A stretch of 64,000 bases of DNA from Gracilibacillus halotolerans (GTDB taxonomy: Bacteria > Bacillota > Bacilli > Bacillales > Amphibacillaceae): positions 19,290-83,289 of the forward strand of contig NZ_JACHON010000012.1 of the NCBI RefSeq assembly GCF_014206945.1. Reading direction: 5' to 3'. Position numbers and translations under genes: made by a program. Positions 36,406-45,245 of this stretch are shown here, in pieces. How positions within the stretch are numbered: position 1 is the first letter of the stretch; each line of letters begins with the position of its first letter. The notes beneath the pieces are model-generated. The model saw only the letters and a program-made list of their open reading frames with translations. It ran no database searches and was not told the DNA's origin.

Positions 36406-37404
36406 TCAATTACTTGTTAAAAATACTTTGCCTTTATTTAATTTAGAGGTTTCAACTACATCAATAGCCTTTCTTACATCCGATAAGTCGTACTTAGAAT
36501 CTACAGTCATTAAGCGTAGTTTTTTATCAACTACTAGTCTCGTTATATGATTAAAAGTTTCTTGCCACTTATTTGCTGAAACATTATTATTCCAGTTCCG
36601 CAAATGAAATAGATTCACGTTCACTTTTGCTTTTTTAACAATGTTTGCCCAGTTAACTTGTATCCCTGATAAAAGACCGATGATTATAAAGTTTCCATTA
36701 GCTCGGACACTATAAGCCAAGTCGTTTCCAGACGAACCTCCAATAGAATCAATAGCGGCATCTGCACCAATTCCATTAGTTATTTCCATAACAGTTTTAT
36801 AAAGTGAATCTCTGGAAGTATCTATCACATAGGAAGCACCTAGATTAAGTAACTCTTCTGTATATTTATTATTTCTAGTCACTGCAATTAATCGAAAACC
36901 TAAAATTTTAGATAATTGAGCAAATATATGACCTATAGAAGAACCACACGCGTTTACCAATAAAATATCATACGGTCTTAATTTTAAAACCTCTGTACAA
37001 ACTACCCAAGCAGTAATAGGATTAATATACATCTGTGAGGCCGTAAAATTATCAATAGAATCTGGTACAGGTACTGTAAATTCAGCTGATGCTCTAACAA
37101 ATTCTTGCCATGTCCCTTCCCCGCGCAAAGGTAAAACTCGTTTACCAATAAGATGATGTGAAACTAAAGGGCCTACCTCCTCTACGATCCCAACTCCTTC
37201 ATAACCTGGAATATTAGGTAGAGTAATGCGATGTGAATAATCCCCTTTAATCGGAATTAAGTCAGAAGGATTAATAGGGCGAGCTAACATTCGAACAAGG
37301 ACTTCATTATCTTTTGGAGGTTCTATGCCTTTATATTCGATTTTTAAAACTTCTCTGGGATTACCGAATTCGTAGAACTTAATACATTTTCCATCCAAAA
37401 TCAT
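36406..37404 (-). CDS. MDR-superfamily reductase (quinone/enoyl reductase-like)
   Basis: A 332-residue NADPH-dependent medium-chain dehydrogenase/reductase. GroES-like domain about 1-130 (PNIPGYEGVGIVEEVG), Rossmann domain about 130-270 (LLVNACGSSIGHIFAQLSKI). No Cys/His zinc ligands of classical alcohol dehydrogenases are seen, and the overall look is of the zinc-free 2-enoyl reductase/quinone reductase branch. Start ATG at 37404 lacks a strong SD but begins the domain. Alone on its strand; substrate unknown. Confidence 0.82.
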   Translation of the reverse strand: MILDGKCIKFYEFGNPREVLKIEYKGIEPPKDNEVLVRMLARPINPSDLIPIKGDYSHRITLPNIPGYEGVGIVEEVGPLVSHHLIGKRVLPLRGEGTWQEFVRASAEFTVPVPDSIDNFTASQMYINPITAWVVCTEVLKLRPYDILLVNACGSSIGHIFAQLSKILGFRLIAVTRNNKYTEELLNLGASYVIDTSRDSLYKTVMEITNGIGADAAIDSIGGSSGNDLAYSVRANGNFIIIGLLSGIQVNWANIVKKAKVNVNLFHLRNWNNNVSANKWQETFNHITRLVVDKKLRLMTVDSKYDLSDVRKAIDVVETSKLNKGKVFLTSN

Positions 37405-37752
37405 TAGTCTCCTTTGTATCAGTCAACTCTTTAGATTGCACCATCTTTAACTAGACTTCCCCGTCACTACAATAAGTTCTACAAAAACTGAGCTAATCCT
37501 TTTTTTAGAATTAACGGAACCCCATAGTTAAATAAGAACGTATATTAGCCAATAACGCTTCCCTTATCTAAACCTAAATTGTATTTATTCTAACATCATT
37601 CAACAAATAATAGTAATACTATTTTCCTCTTTCCTCATTCATCTTTAGAAATTCTTTCTCCCTCTATTCTTTTATCTATTCTACAACAAAACTGGTTCCC
37701 TGCCGTGTATGCCTTTTATCAATGCTCTATTCTATATTAACCGACTAATCCC

Positions 37753-37778
37753 GTTTGATAAATGACAAAGGCGGGAAT
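37753..37778 (+). promoter_or_regulatory. Putative sigma-B promoter of the catalase gene
   Basis: GTTTGA, 14 bases, GGGAAT matches the general-stress sigma-B consensus (GTTTAA-N12-14-GGGWAW) and lies 56 bases before the catalase start. B. subtilis katE is sigma-B dependent. The rest of the 429-base gap (37405-37752) shows no recognisable element. Confidence 0.68.
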
Positions 37779-37833
37779 GAACCAACTGATGATGAAATCT
37801 CTAAAATACTTAAACTAAAGGATGTGAAGGTAC

Positions 37834-39903
37834 ATGGCAAAAAAAGATAACAAACATCATGAAAATCTGACTGATAAGAAAGACGAACAACTAGAAAAAG
37901 ATCGACATGTGGACGGTGGCGATGACCGTATCTTAACAGATGACAACGGAGTAAAGGTCACGAACACAGCGACATCCTTACGAGCTGGTAACCGCGGTCC
38001 TTTATTGTTTGAGGATTTTCATTTCTATAGAAAACAAACTGCATTCAACCGCGAACGTATTCCAGAGAAAGTCGTACATGCTCGCGGGTTTGGAGTGTAT
38101 GGTGAATTTGAAACGTATGAATCATTGAGTCATCTCACAAAAGCACACTTCTTACAGAAAAAAGGACAGAAGACACCTGTATTTACACGCTTTTCTACCT
38201 TCCAAGGTAATAAAGGTTCAAAAGATACTGCGGTGGATATTCGTGGCTTTGCAGTTAAATTTTATACCGAAGAAGGCAACTATGACTCGCTATCCTTACA
38301 ATTCCCTGTATTTATCGTGTCGGATGCGATGAAGTTTGCTGATGTCGTGCATGCCGCAAAGCCAAATCCAGCTAGCGATATACCACAAGCAACAACAGGT
38401 CACGACAATTTCTGGGATTATGTTGCTAATAACCAGGAATCGGCACATATGGTTATGTGGCTAATGTCAATGCGCGGTCGACCGAGAAGCTGGCGAACAA
38501 TGGCAGGATGGCCAATTAATACATTCCGCTTTATTAATGATAAAGGAAAATCTACGTTCGTTCGTTTTAAATGGCAACCAAAGCTCGGTGTTCAATCCCT
38601 GTTGCTTGACGAAGCAAATATAATCGGTGGAATTGACCCAGACTTCCATCGCAATGATATAATTCAATCAATTAAAATGGGTGCATACCCTGAGTATGAA
38701 CTTGGCGTACAGTTAATTGATGAGGAAGACGAATTCAAATACGATTTTGATATTCTTGATGATACGAAGTTCTGGCCAGAAGAAAAAGTACCAGTTAAAA
38801 TCATTGGTAAAATGACGCTAAACCGACTGGTGGACGATTACTTCTCGGAAACAGAGCAATCGGCATTTGATCCTTCTAGCGTTGTACCTGGTATTGCTTT
38901 CTCTAATGATCCGGTACTGCAAGGTCGTTCATTTGCTTATCGGGATACAGAATTATACCGTCAAAATTCCGCTAATATAAACGATCTACCTGTAAATAGA
39001 CCGATTAACGAAACAAATACGAAGCAGCAAAACAGCTACCAGCGACACGCAATTAATCAAGATGAAGTGCGATTTAATCATAACTCACTTGCTGAAAACA
39101 CACCACGTGAGGCAACCGATCAAGAAGGTGGATATAAATATTATCCAGAGAATGTGGAAGGAGAAAAGACAACAGAAGTTCCAAGCAATTCGTTCGAAGA
39201 TTATTTCTCTCAGCCAAGAATGTATTGGAACAGCTTAACAACAGTGGAGCAAAGAGACCTTCTCGAGACTCTATCATTCCATTTACAGAAAGTGCAGTCC
39301 AAGTCAGTACGTCAGCAAAACGTTGACATGTTTGTTAATGTTGATAAAGAATTTGCGACAGCTCTTGCCGAAAACATTGGTGTTGAACCGCCAAAAGGGT
39401 CTCACGTATCGGTGGAAGAAAGCTCCGATGCGGTTAGCATCGATAAAAATATGCCAACTTCTCCATATACAAAGAAAGTTGCTGTAGTAATCGGCAATGA
39501 ATTCGATGATAAAGAAGTAGAAACTGTTATAACGATGCTGAAAGAAAAAGGAGTATTTGTTCACCTCGTTAGTGAAAAACTTGGCGAAGTAACTGGTAAA
39601 AAAGGAATGAAAGTTCAAGTAACAGATACATTCTTAACGACACATCCAACATTATTTGACAGCTTATACGTTGTCGGTGGAAAGAGTAAGAATCAAGAAA
39701 TGTTTGATAATCATGTTAAGGAATTCTTGAATAGTCACTATAAATACTTTAAGCCAATCGGGTTAGCAACTACTGGAGATCACTATGTAGAATCCATGAG
39801 CAAAGAAAATATGATTGGGGTAGTCTTTGCTAGAGACAGCAAAGACTTTGCGAATGAATTTGTTACCGCAATTGGTAAAGCTCGTTTCTGGGATCGAAAA
39901 TAA
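37834..39903 (+). CDS. katE: Divergent large-subunit (clade 2) catalase-like protein
   Basis: A 689-residue heme catalase of the large-subunit type: core about 45-500, then a C-terminal flavodoxin/class-I amidotransferase-like domain (about 540-689). The distal His82 (VVHARGFGVYGE) and the proximal heme-ligand Tyr369 with Arg365 (GRSFAYRDTELYR) are kept. The otherwise universal distal Asn motif GNN-P is replaced by Ser154-Leu155-Gln156 (DSLSLQFPVF), and the KFPDF channel motif is KFADV. Catalatic activity may therefore be reduced or altered. AAAGGATGTGAAGG precedes the ATG; transcription is probably sigma-B dependent. Confidence 0.88.
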   Translation: MAKKDNKHHENLTDKKDEQLEKDRHVDGGDDRILTDDNGVKVTNTATSLRAGNRGPLLFEDFHFYRKQTAFNRERIPEKVVHARGFGVYGEFETYESLSHLTKAHFLQKKGQKTPVFTRFSTFQGNKGSKDTAVDIRGFAVKFYTEEGNYDSLSLQFPVFIVSDAMKFADVVHAAKPNPASDIPQATTGHDNFWDYVANNQESAHMVMWLMSMRGRPRSWRTMAGWPINTFRFINDKGKSTFVRFKWQPKLGVQSLLLDEANIIGGIDPDFHRNDIIQSIKMGAYPEYELGVQLIDEEDEFKYDFDILDDTKFWPEEKVPVKIIGKMTLNRLVDDYFSETEQSAFDPSSVVPGIAFSNDPVLQGRSFAYRDTELYRQNSANINDLPVNRPINETNTKQQNSYQRHAINQDEVRFNHNSLAENTPREATDQEGGYKYYPENVEGEKTTEVPSNSFEDYFSQPRMYWNSLTTVEQRDLLETLSFHLQKVQSKSVRQQNVDMFVNVDKEFATALAENIGVEPPKGSHVSVEESSDAVSIDKNMPTSPYTKKVAVVIGNEFDDKEVETVITMLKEKGVFVHLVSEKLGEVTGKKGMKVQVTDTFLTTHPTLFDSLYVVGGKSKNQEMFDNHVKEFLNSHYKYFKPIGLATTGDHYVESMSKENMIGVVFARDSKDFANEFVTAIGKARFWDRK

Positions 39904-39965
39904 ACAAATAGATTACTTTCTAGATCACGAAGTAGGTAACTAAACAAATTGAAAAGAACACTTTG

Positions 39966-40001
39966 AAAGGGAGTTTGATTATCATATCAAGCTCCTTTTT
40001 T
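39966..40001 (+). terminator. Terminator of the catalase gene
   Basis: Stem AAAGGGAGTTTGAT/ATCAAGCTCCTTT with a short loop, then a T-run. Confidence 0.88.
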
Positions 40002-40046
40002 GGCATCTTTTCAGACTATTTAACCCATAGCTTTAACAAGTAAGTT

Positions 40047-40448
40047 TTAATACCTTTTAATATGTATAACATCATTTGACGGAGTAAGGTGACCCTTTTC
40101 TTCTGTTGAGAAGTCAGCTCCTTGACGTTCCATTTCAACATACTGAACTGCTTTATCCCCTTCTAGGAAAACTAATAGGTATATATCATCTCTCATACTG
40201 ATATTGCTAGGATCTTTGAAGTCGGTACCTAATTCCTCTTCTATGTGTTCTTGTGGGCTGTACGGTGTAAAGAGGAATGCTTTATCCCAATTGAAACTCG
40301 TCAATGAATCTATCTCTATCTTGCTATTGTCTTCATCTTCTACAATAGAAAAAATAGAGTTCTCTAAGTCTTTATTATGTTCACTATTACTTTGGCCACA
40401 CCCTATTAATAAAAATAAGAGGGGTATAAAAAATATAGTTTTCTTCAA
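40047..40448 (-). CDS. Small lipoprotein of unknown function
   Basis: A 133-residue secreted lipoprotein (signal FFIPLLFLLIGC, Cys near residue 15) with an acidic mature part (DSLTSFNWDKAFLFTPYSPQ). TTG at 40448 is preferred because AAAGGA lies eight bases upstream; ATG 40457 is right against the same sequence. Similar small lipoproteins of Bacillaceae have no known function. Confidence 0.68.
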   Translation of the reverse strand: MKKTIFFIPLLFLLIGCGQSNSEHNKDLENSIFSIVEDEDNSKIEIDSLTSFNWDKAFLFTPYSPQEHIEEELGTDFKDPSNISMRDDIYLLVFLEGDKAVQYVEMERQGADFSTEEKGHLTPSNDVIHIKRY

Positions 40449-40529
40449 ATCATCCATCCTTTCGCGATACTAGTCGCTCACTTCCACTCATCCTACTTCA
40501 AAACGATTTTATATGGGATTATTCACCTT

Positions 40530-40847
40530 TCAATACACTTCATATTGACTAAGTAAAGCAGCCAATGATAGAAAGAAAGCAACGGTACTAATGATTCCTA
40601 CTGCTAAATATCCATTTTGTTTCCTTAACTTAAAATGTAAATAAAAAGAATAGGAAGCGCTTTGTGCCATGAGAATCATCATAAGATCCATTGATTGCTC
40701 GTTAAAATAATGCCGAAGAATAATGAGGAGTAACAGTACTACAGTAACCGTCAACCAACCAATATTGAGGGCTTTTGTCTTAATCTGTTCTTCTCGTTCA
40801 TCCTTTTTATCTTGCTGTGCTTTTTTTAGTGTGTCTTTACTATTCAT
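40530..40847 (-). CDS. Small membrane protein, DUF6442-like
   Basis: A 105-residue protein with a highly charged cytoplasmic N-terminus (about 1-24, Lys/Glu/Asp rich) and three helices (about 28-47, 53-72 and 80-100). It resembles the DUF6442 membrane proteins of Bacillaceae. Start at ATG 40847 after TAGGGGGAG; the upstream frame to 40904 is not needed. Confidence 0.65.
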   Translation of the reverse strand: MNSKDTLKKAQQDKKDEREEQIKTKALNIGWLTVTVVLLLLIILRHYFNEQSMDLMMILMAQSASYSFYLHFKLRKQNGYLAVGIISTVAFFLSLAALLSQYEVY

Positions 40848-40977
40848 ATTACTCCCCCTATGTTTAAAGCTTGTAGCGTTAAAAATCAAGAGACCGTCTA
40901 CCAAGCACCAATTTACTGTATAGACGCAATTATTTATATATCCGTTTCAGATAAACTTGTTCTTGAGCTAAACTACA

Positions 40978-41008
40978 TAAAAAATACGTCTCTATTTCTT
41001 TAGAAACG
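40978..41008 (-). terminator. Terminator of the HAD hydrolase gene
   Basis: Stem CGTTTCTA/TAGAGACG on the minus strand followed by TATTTTTTATG. Confidence 0.8.
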
Positions 41009-41028
41009 CACCTAGCCACCTAAATAAA

Positions 41029-41802
41029 TTATATCTGTAACAGTCTGTACTTCTCTGAAAGTTTACTAATCCTTGTTGCAATTTTCTGTTCGTAATCTCC
41101 ATCAAGTGATATATTTTCTTTTGCTAATAAAGCAAGTTGATCATGATAACCAATCATAATGGTATGCAGTGCATTTTCAAACATCGTAATATCATTTGCA
41201 TCGTTTCCAAATGCAATATAGGTATTTTCCTTTATTCCAAGAGATTTTAATGCACTCCATTTGTTTATTCCACCCGGGCTAATATCAAGGACATCCTCAT
41301 TGCTGTGTTTGTTTACATATACATCTAATTTTAAAAGTTTCCCTGCTAGTTCATCCATATTATCAGATGTTAGGATTAGTACTTTTACAACTGAATTAAG
41401 AAATTCCAAACTTACATTGTTCGCTAAGTTTGCAGGGTCTAAATTCTTTAATATTGAATGATTATCTGGCCCAGTATAGGCATAATCCCATTCTCCATCT
41501 ATTAAGTAAGTACTATTATATTGATCAATTAGGTTATTTATTTCGTTTATTTCATTAATTGAAAATGAATGGCTCTTGATTACTTTTCCGTCTTTTGCAA
41601 TTAATGAACCATTACCACCAATCATTGTATAATGATGAAATGCTTCATCTATAACTGGCAACATGTCACGAATAGGTCTGGCAGATGCAAAAATGACTTC
41701 AATTCCAACAGATTGTAACTCAGACAATGACTGAAGTATTTTCTCACATATTGGCTGTCCTCTAAAACAAACTGTTCCATCTAAATCAAAAACAAATTTC
41801 AA
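41029..41802 (-). CDS. HAD-superfamily (Cof type) phosphatase
   Basis: A 257-residue HAD-IIB hydrolase acting on sugar phosphates or similar small phosphoesters. Motif I is FVFDLDGTV (nucleophile Asp), motif II SARP, and motif IV GNDANDITMF; the Cof-type cap domain lies between. The start is uncertain: TTG 41802, directly before KFVFDLDG, has AAGTGAG upstream, while a further TTG at 41820 would add six residues. Follows the PH-like gene on the same strand, possibly co-transcribed. Confidence 0.87.
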   Translation of the reverse strand: MKFVFDLDGTVCFRGQPICEKILQSLSELQSVGIEVIFASARPIRDMLPVIDEAFHHYTMIGGNGSLIAKDGKVIKSHSFSINEINEINNLIDQYNSTYLIDGEWDYAYTGPDNHSILKNLDPANLANNVSLEFLNSVVKVLILTSDNMDELAGKLLKLDVYVNKHSNEDVLDISPGGINKWSALKSLGIKENTYIAFGNDANDITMFENALHTIMIGYHDQLALLAKENISLDGDYEQKIATRISKLSEKYRLLQI

Positions 41803-41826
41803 ATATCTCACTTCTTTCAAATAAAG

Positions 41827-42288
41827 TTATCTCTTATCTCGTACGTGATTTATAAGATTTTCATCGACATGAATATTGGAATTCTCATTTACTAAAATCC
41901 TAATAAACTCAGTTTTATTATTAGGGGATACAATGGCTATATTATACATACCGTGAAGAATCTCTATCCTATCTATCGACAAAGCAGGTGCTGAAAGAGG
42001 ATTTCTCGTTGCACTCAACTTTTCAATTTCTTTTATTCTAACTGTACTTTTAAAAGGTCCGGATTTTATTTTTATAAGTCCGTCTTCAATCTTATATCCT
42101 GTTCCAAACCACATCCATAAAGGTAAACCTATTATTAGTAAAGTCATAAAAAAACCTAGTACAATTTTATAAACAGGGACTTTCCAGTCAATCGGTTCTC
42201 CAGCAATAATATAAATTAGAAAAAATAAAATTATTGGTCCCCAAATTACAATTGCCAACCAAGTATCTTTCTTGGATGGGAAATACAC
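41827..42288 (-). CDS. PH-domain membrane protein, YyaB-like
   Basis: A 153-residue protein with two transmembrane helices (about 10-29 and 38-61) and a C-terminal bacterial PH-like domain (YKIEDGLIKIKSGPFKSTVR, SIDRIEILHGMYNIAIVSP). GTG start after AAGGAGTGAAC. Function unknown. Confidence 0.75.
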   Translation of the reverse strand: MYFPSKKDTWLAIVIWGPIILFFLIYIIAGEPIDWKVPVYKIVLGFFMTLLIIGLPLWMWFGTGYKIEDGLIKIKSGPFKSTVRIKEIEKLSATRNPLSAPALSIDRIEILHGMYNIAIVSPNNKTEFIRILVNENSNIHVDENLINHVRDKR

Positions 42289-42364
42289 TAAAGTTCACTC
42301 CTTGAAATTTGATTCGTATTTTCTTAATCCTTCGCACTCGATAGTGTAAAATAAGTGATTGGTA

Positions 42365-42672
42365 TTATATGTTAAACTCTAAGTCTTTTCTCTTCATATG
42401 TTTATTTGCTATGAATCTGATAATTACATAGCTGATAAAGACATTTAATACGAAGGATAGCGGATGTAACGCCATTCCAGCATTACCATTGAAGAAGTTA
42501 TCGAAAAACCATACACTGTTAGCTTCTCTTTGATATATCGTTAAAAAATCAAACGGGAAGCCATACGTATACCTCCCATCCCTTCACTGTGAAAAGTACT
42601 TGGTATTAAGACCGGTAATGAAAGACAAAATAATAAACTCCAGCCCATATGTTTTCCATTTAACCTTTTCAA
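42365..42672 (-). pseudogene. Frameshifted small membrane protein gene
   Basis: After a perfect AAAGGAGGT and a TTG at 42672, one frame encodes KRLNGKHMGWSLLFCLSLPV and on to about residue 35, then is lost; the next frame continues YTYGFPFDFLTIYQREANSV and NAGMALHPLSFVLNVFISYV to a TAA at 42365. The span of 308 bases is one short of a whole number of codons, so a single-base deletion near the GGGATGGGAGG stretch explains the break. The intact product would have about 102 residues with two membrane helices. It could also be a base-calling error. Confidence 0.72.
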
Positions 42673-42794
42673 AGAATACCTCCTTTATAGCACTTCTAAG
42701 CTACCATTTTAATATATTTCGTCAAAGACCTTTATCGAGTTTACACACACAAGTTATTCCGAGAATAAATACCTTTATCCACTAGGTTCTTTTC

Positions 42795-43541
42795 CTATGG
42801 ATTAACATCTTTATCGTTGCTATTTAGAATAAGACTATGTCGATCTACTTTATATGATAATTTCGCAGTATCGGTTTCCATATCTTTCGTCCGATGTTCC
42901 GTGAAGGTCACGACATAAACTTCCTCTTCTATTTCTTCTACACTCGTTTCTCTTATAACTTGGTAATCTCCTATTGTCCCTTCCAATTGTCCAACAGTAT
43001 CAGGAAACCCGTTTGTGGATGAATTTGCGCGAGAAAGAGCATCTTCTTTTGTAAATGGAGGCATCGGTGGCGATGTTAGCTCTAAATAACCCCAACTCAA
43101 TACTATTGAAGCTATTGGTATAAGCCAAAATAATTTAATTTTCTTTCCTTGTTTATTTCTTCTATAGATCCATTTGTCAAAAAATCCATATATTATTGCA
43201 GCTATCATTCCATATATTGCAGCGGTTATTTCTTGAAATATCAAACCTATACCGAGACCAAAGAATCCAAGAATTAGTACATACAGCCAGTCATTTTGTT
43301 GAAACATTTTTCTTTGCAAATACTCTACCGCAATTGATACAACGTTCCCATAAATTAATACAATAACACCCGCATACATTGCATAAACTAAAAACCAGCC
43401 AATAAATTGGTTTCCAGGATTATATTCAAATTCAAACCCTTCATTAAAAATAATAATAATGAATAATATTGATATAAAAGCTGTAGTAATAAAAGTGGCA
43501 GTTATTTTCCTTAAAAAGAAGCTTCCCTTGCTTGTTTCCAT
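42795..43541 (-). CDS. Polytopic membrane protein of unknown function
   Basis: A 248-residue protein with about five hydrophobic helices in residues 10-165, then an acidic soluble C-terminal domain (about 170-248, DALSRANSSTNGFPDTVGQL and VEEIEEEVYVVTFTEH). Start ATG 43541 after AGGAGT. No family recognised. Confidence 0.68.
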   Translation of the reverse strand: METSKGSFFLRKITATFITTAFISILFIIIIFNEGFEFEYNPGNQFIGWFLVYAMYAGVIVLIYGNVVSIAVEYLQRKMFQQNDWLYVLILGFFGLGIGLIFQEITAAIYGMIAAIIYGFFDKWIYRRNKQGKKIKLFWLIPIASIVLSWGYLELTSPPMPPFTKEDALSRANSSTNGFPDTVGQLEGTIGDYQVIRETSVEEIEEEVYVVTFTEHRTKDMETDTAKLSYKVDRHSLILNSNDKDVNP

Positions 43542-43682
43542 ATGACATACTCCTTAAATACAGAAATTCCCTAATACTTTAATTAATCCTAATCTTAAAT
43601 AGCTCTTATTTTATATTTCGACAAAAAGGGGGAGTTTCCTTTTTTCGGGAAATTTACTGTTACTTACTGGAATGTAATTAGT

Positions 43683-43829
43683 TCATTTTCGATACTCCAT
43701 CAACCAACAATCTCGATAATTTCCTTCAAAATAAGTTAATAAAACTAAGGCAATCCAGCCTGCCCATTTCAGACCACTTTTTACGTTATGGCATAACCCT
43801 AAATACGAAAATGGATTACTTTTTTCCAT
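43683..43829 (-). CDS. Short ORF, 48-residue putative membrane peptide
   Basis: ATG at 43829 to TGA at 43683 encodes a 48-residue peptide with one membrane segment (KWAGWIALVLLTYF) between a basic and a mixed-charge end (NYRDCWLMEYRK). The SD is weak, so it is only a candidate. It occupies the 319-base gap between the genes at 42795 and 43861; the remainder of that gap shows nothing recognisable. Confidence 0.4.
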   Translation of the reverse strand: MEKSNPFSYLGLCHNVKSGLKWAGWIALVLLTYFEGNYRDCWLMEYRK

Positions 43830-43860
43830 AATTAGAACTAACTGTTAGCTTGACTAATAT

Positions 43861-43986
43861 TTATTTTCCTTGTTTTAATAATTCTATAATTTCTTTGTTT
43901 TGTTCGCTCGTTTTCTTTAATTTCCCTTCGATTGATAAACAAGTAATAGCTATTATTATAATTCCAATCGTTATGATAATTTCCAT
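43861..43986 (-). CDS. 41-residue single-helix membrane peptide
   Basis: MEIIITIGIIIIAITCLSIE forms one membrane helix, followed by a basic amphipathic tail (KLKKTSEQNKEIIELLKQGK). GAGG lies eight bases before the ATG at 43986. Such short single-pass peptides are common in Bacillaceae; function unknown. Confidence 0.6.
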   Translation of the reverse strand: MEIIITIGIIIIAITCLSIEGKLKKTSEQNKEIIELLKQGK

Positions 43987-44114
43987 ATTATTAGCCTCAT
44001 TTCTTCTAATTTTCCACCCCTCGTCAAGCAACAGTTTTTCCTTAAAGCCCACTCTACTGTCCATGAATGCGTTAAAATTAACTATTGGGACTAATTGTTT
44101 TGGATAACCAACCT

Positions 44115-44297
44115 TTAAAATGGCAGGCTTTGAAAGAGCGAAATAGTTATCATTAATGTCGATAAAGATCCTGCAGACAGTAAGACTATCATTTTACGCC
44201 ACTTTATTTCACTTGAAGGTTTTAAAGCTTCACGGGATACCGCAAACCATATTACGACAGATAATAAAATTACTATAGTGATAACGTCTTTAGACAT
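44115..44297 (-). CDS. 60-residue two-helix membrane protein
   Basis: Two hydrophobic helices (about 5-22 and 37-57) joined by a basic loop (SREALKPSSEIKWRK). RBS GGGAGGTC seven to nine bases before the ATG. No family recognised. Confidence 0.62.
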   Translation of the reverse strand: MSKDVITIVILLSVVIWFAVSREALKPSSEIKWRKMIVLLSAGSLSTLMITISLFQSLPF

Positions 44298-44560
44298 ATT
44301 TAGACCTCCCTTTATTAAGTAACCTTTAACGGCCTTTTGTATTTAATCCTTAAGTATCCAATCAACCGCTGTAAACACGCTTTCGGTAATACATTCGATA
44401 TTCAATTTTCCTAACGTAGTGTTGCATTTCCTCACACCTTTTCATTTTCAAAACTGTAGTACGAGTAACAATTTTTAAAGCACCTTTTGTCGAAAACAGA
44501 AAAATAACTTCAATATGGTATTTTGCCGTTTTTAATATTTTTGCTACTTAGTCTTTAAAA

Positions 44561-45061
44561 TCAAAGTGGTTCTTGTATAAACTTTTCCATTAACTCGTTT
44601 GAGATGGTTTTAGCATCAAAATAATCTTTAGCAGGAGCTGTGATCATATATCCTTCTTCTCCATCCCAAGAGCCTTTCTGTATCGTTATTTTTGTGAAAT
44701 CATGATTTACGAAGATACTACCATAACTATGAGTATATGGGACTCCGTTTCTGAACCCAGTATATACAATAACGCCTCGATTGTACTCATCAAATTTAAT
44801 AGTTACATTTCTTTCATCTTTAGGTACTGGGAGCTCCTCATCTTCTATATCTAGAATACCTTCAAAAGTTTTCGTCCCAATCAAATTACGTCGTATTTCT
44901 CCATCGATACCAACCGTCACTTCGTAAATTTCTTCATCGTTCCCTAATTGATAGTGTATTCCTTCTAACACTTTATTATGTTGTTTTGGGAAGGTAAACC
45001 ATACAGCAAACGTAATTATGAATAAAATAGCTATACCTAAAATCACTATTAATCTTTTCAT
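44561..45061 (-). CDS. Membrane-anchored extracytoplasmic protein
   Basis: A 166-residue protein with an N-terminal anchor or signal (about 5-24) and a beta-rich exported domain (IYEVTVGIDGEIRRNLIGTK, NRGVIVYTGFRNGVPYTHSY). RBS AAGGAGAAAAGA. No family recognised. Confidence 0.65.
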   Translation of the reverse strand: MKRLIVILGIAILFIITFAVWFTFPKQHNKVLEGIHYQLGNDEEIYEVTVGIDGEIRRNLIGTKTFEGILDIEDEELPVPKDERNVTIKFDEYNRGVIVYTGFRNGVPYTHSYGSIFVNHDFTKITIQKGSWDGEEGYMITAPAKDYFDAKTISNELMEKFIQEPL

Positions 45062-45192
45062 TCTTTTCTCCTTCTTTACACGCCAGAAAAACTTTTATCT
45101 AACTCGATAGATAAAAGACTCTCTATATTATATTCAACAAAAAAATGGAGGCTCCTGCTTGCGGCTTATAGAAAGAAGGTTTTAAACTAAAT

Positions 45193-45234
45193 AAAAAACT
45201 GCGGTATATAGAATTCCTTCTATATTACCGCAGT
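45193..45234 (-). terminator. Terminator of the FMN reductase gene at 45246
   Basis: Long stem AACTGCGGTA.../...TACCGCAGTT with inner ATATAGAA/TTCTATAT, followed on the minus strand by six T. Confidence 0.9.
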
Positions 45235-45245
45235 TCTTCTAATTA

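Noticed and set aside
39304..39618. 104-codon minus-strand open frame rich in Phe/Tyr/Asn
   Set aside because: Antisense shadow of the catalase C-terminal region; no initiation signal.
42600..42785. 61-codon plus-strand open frame
   Set aside because: It is antisense to the frameshifted membrane protein gene, which has a far better SD and coding character.
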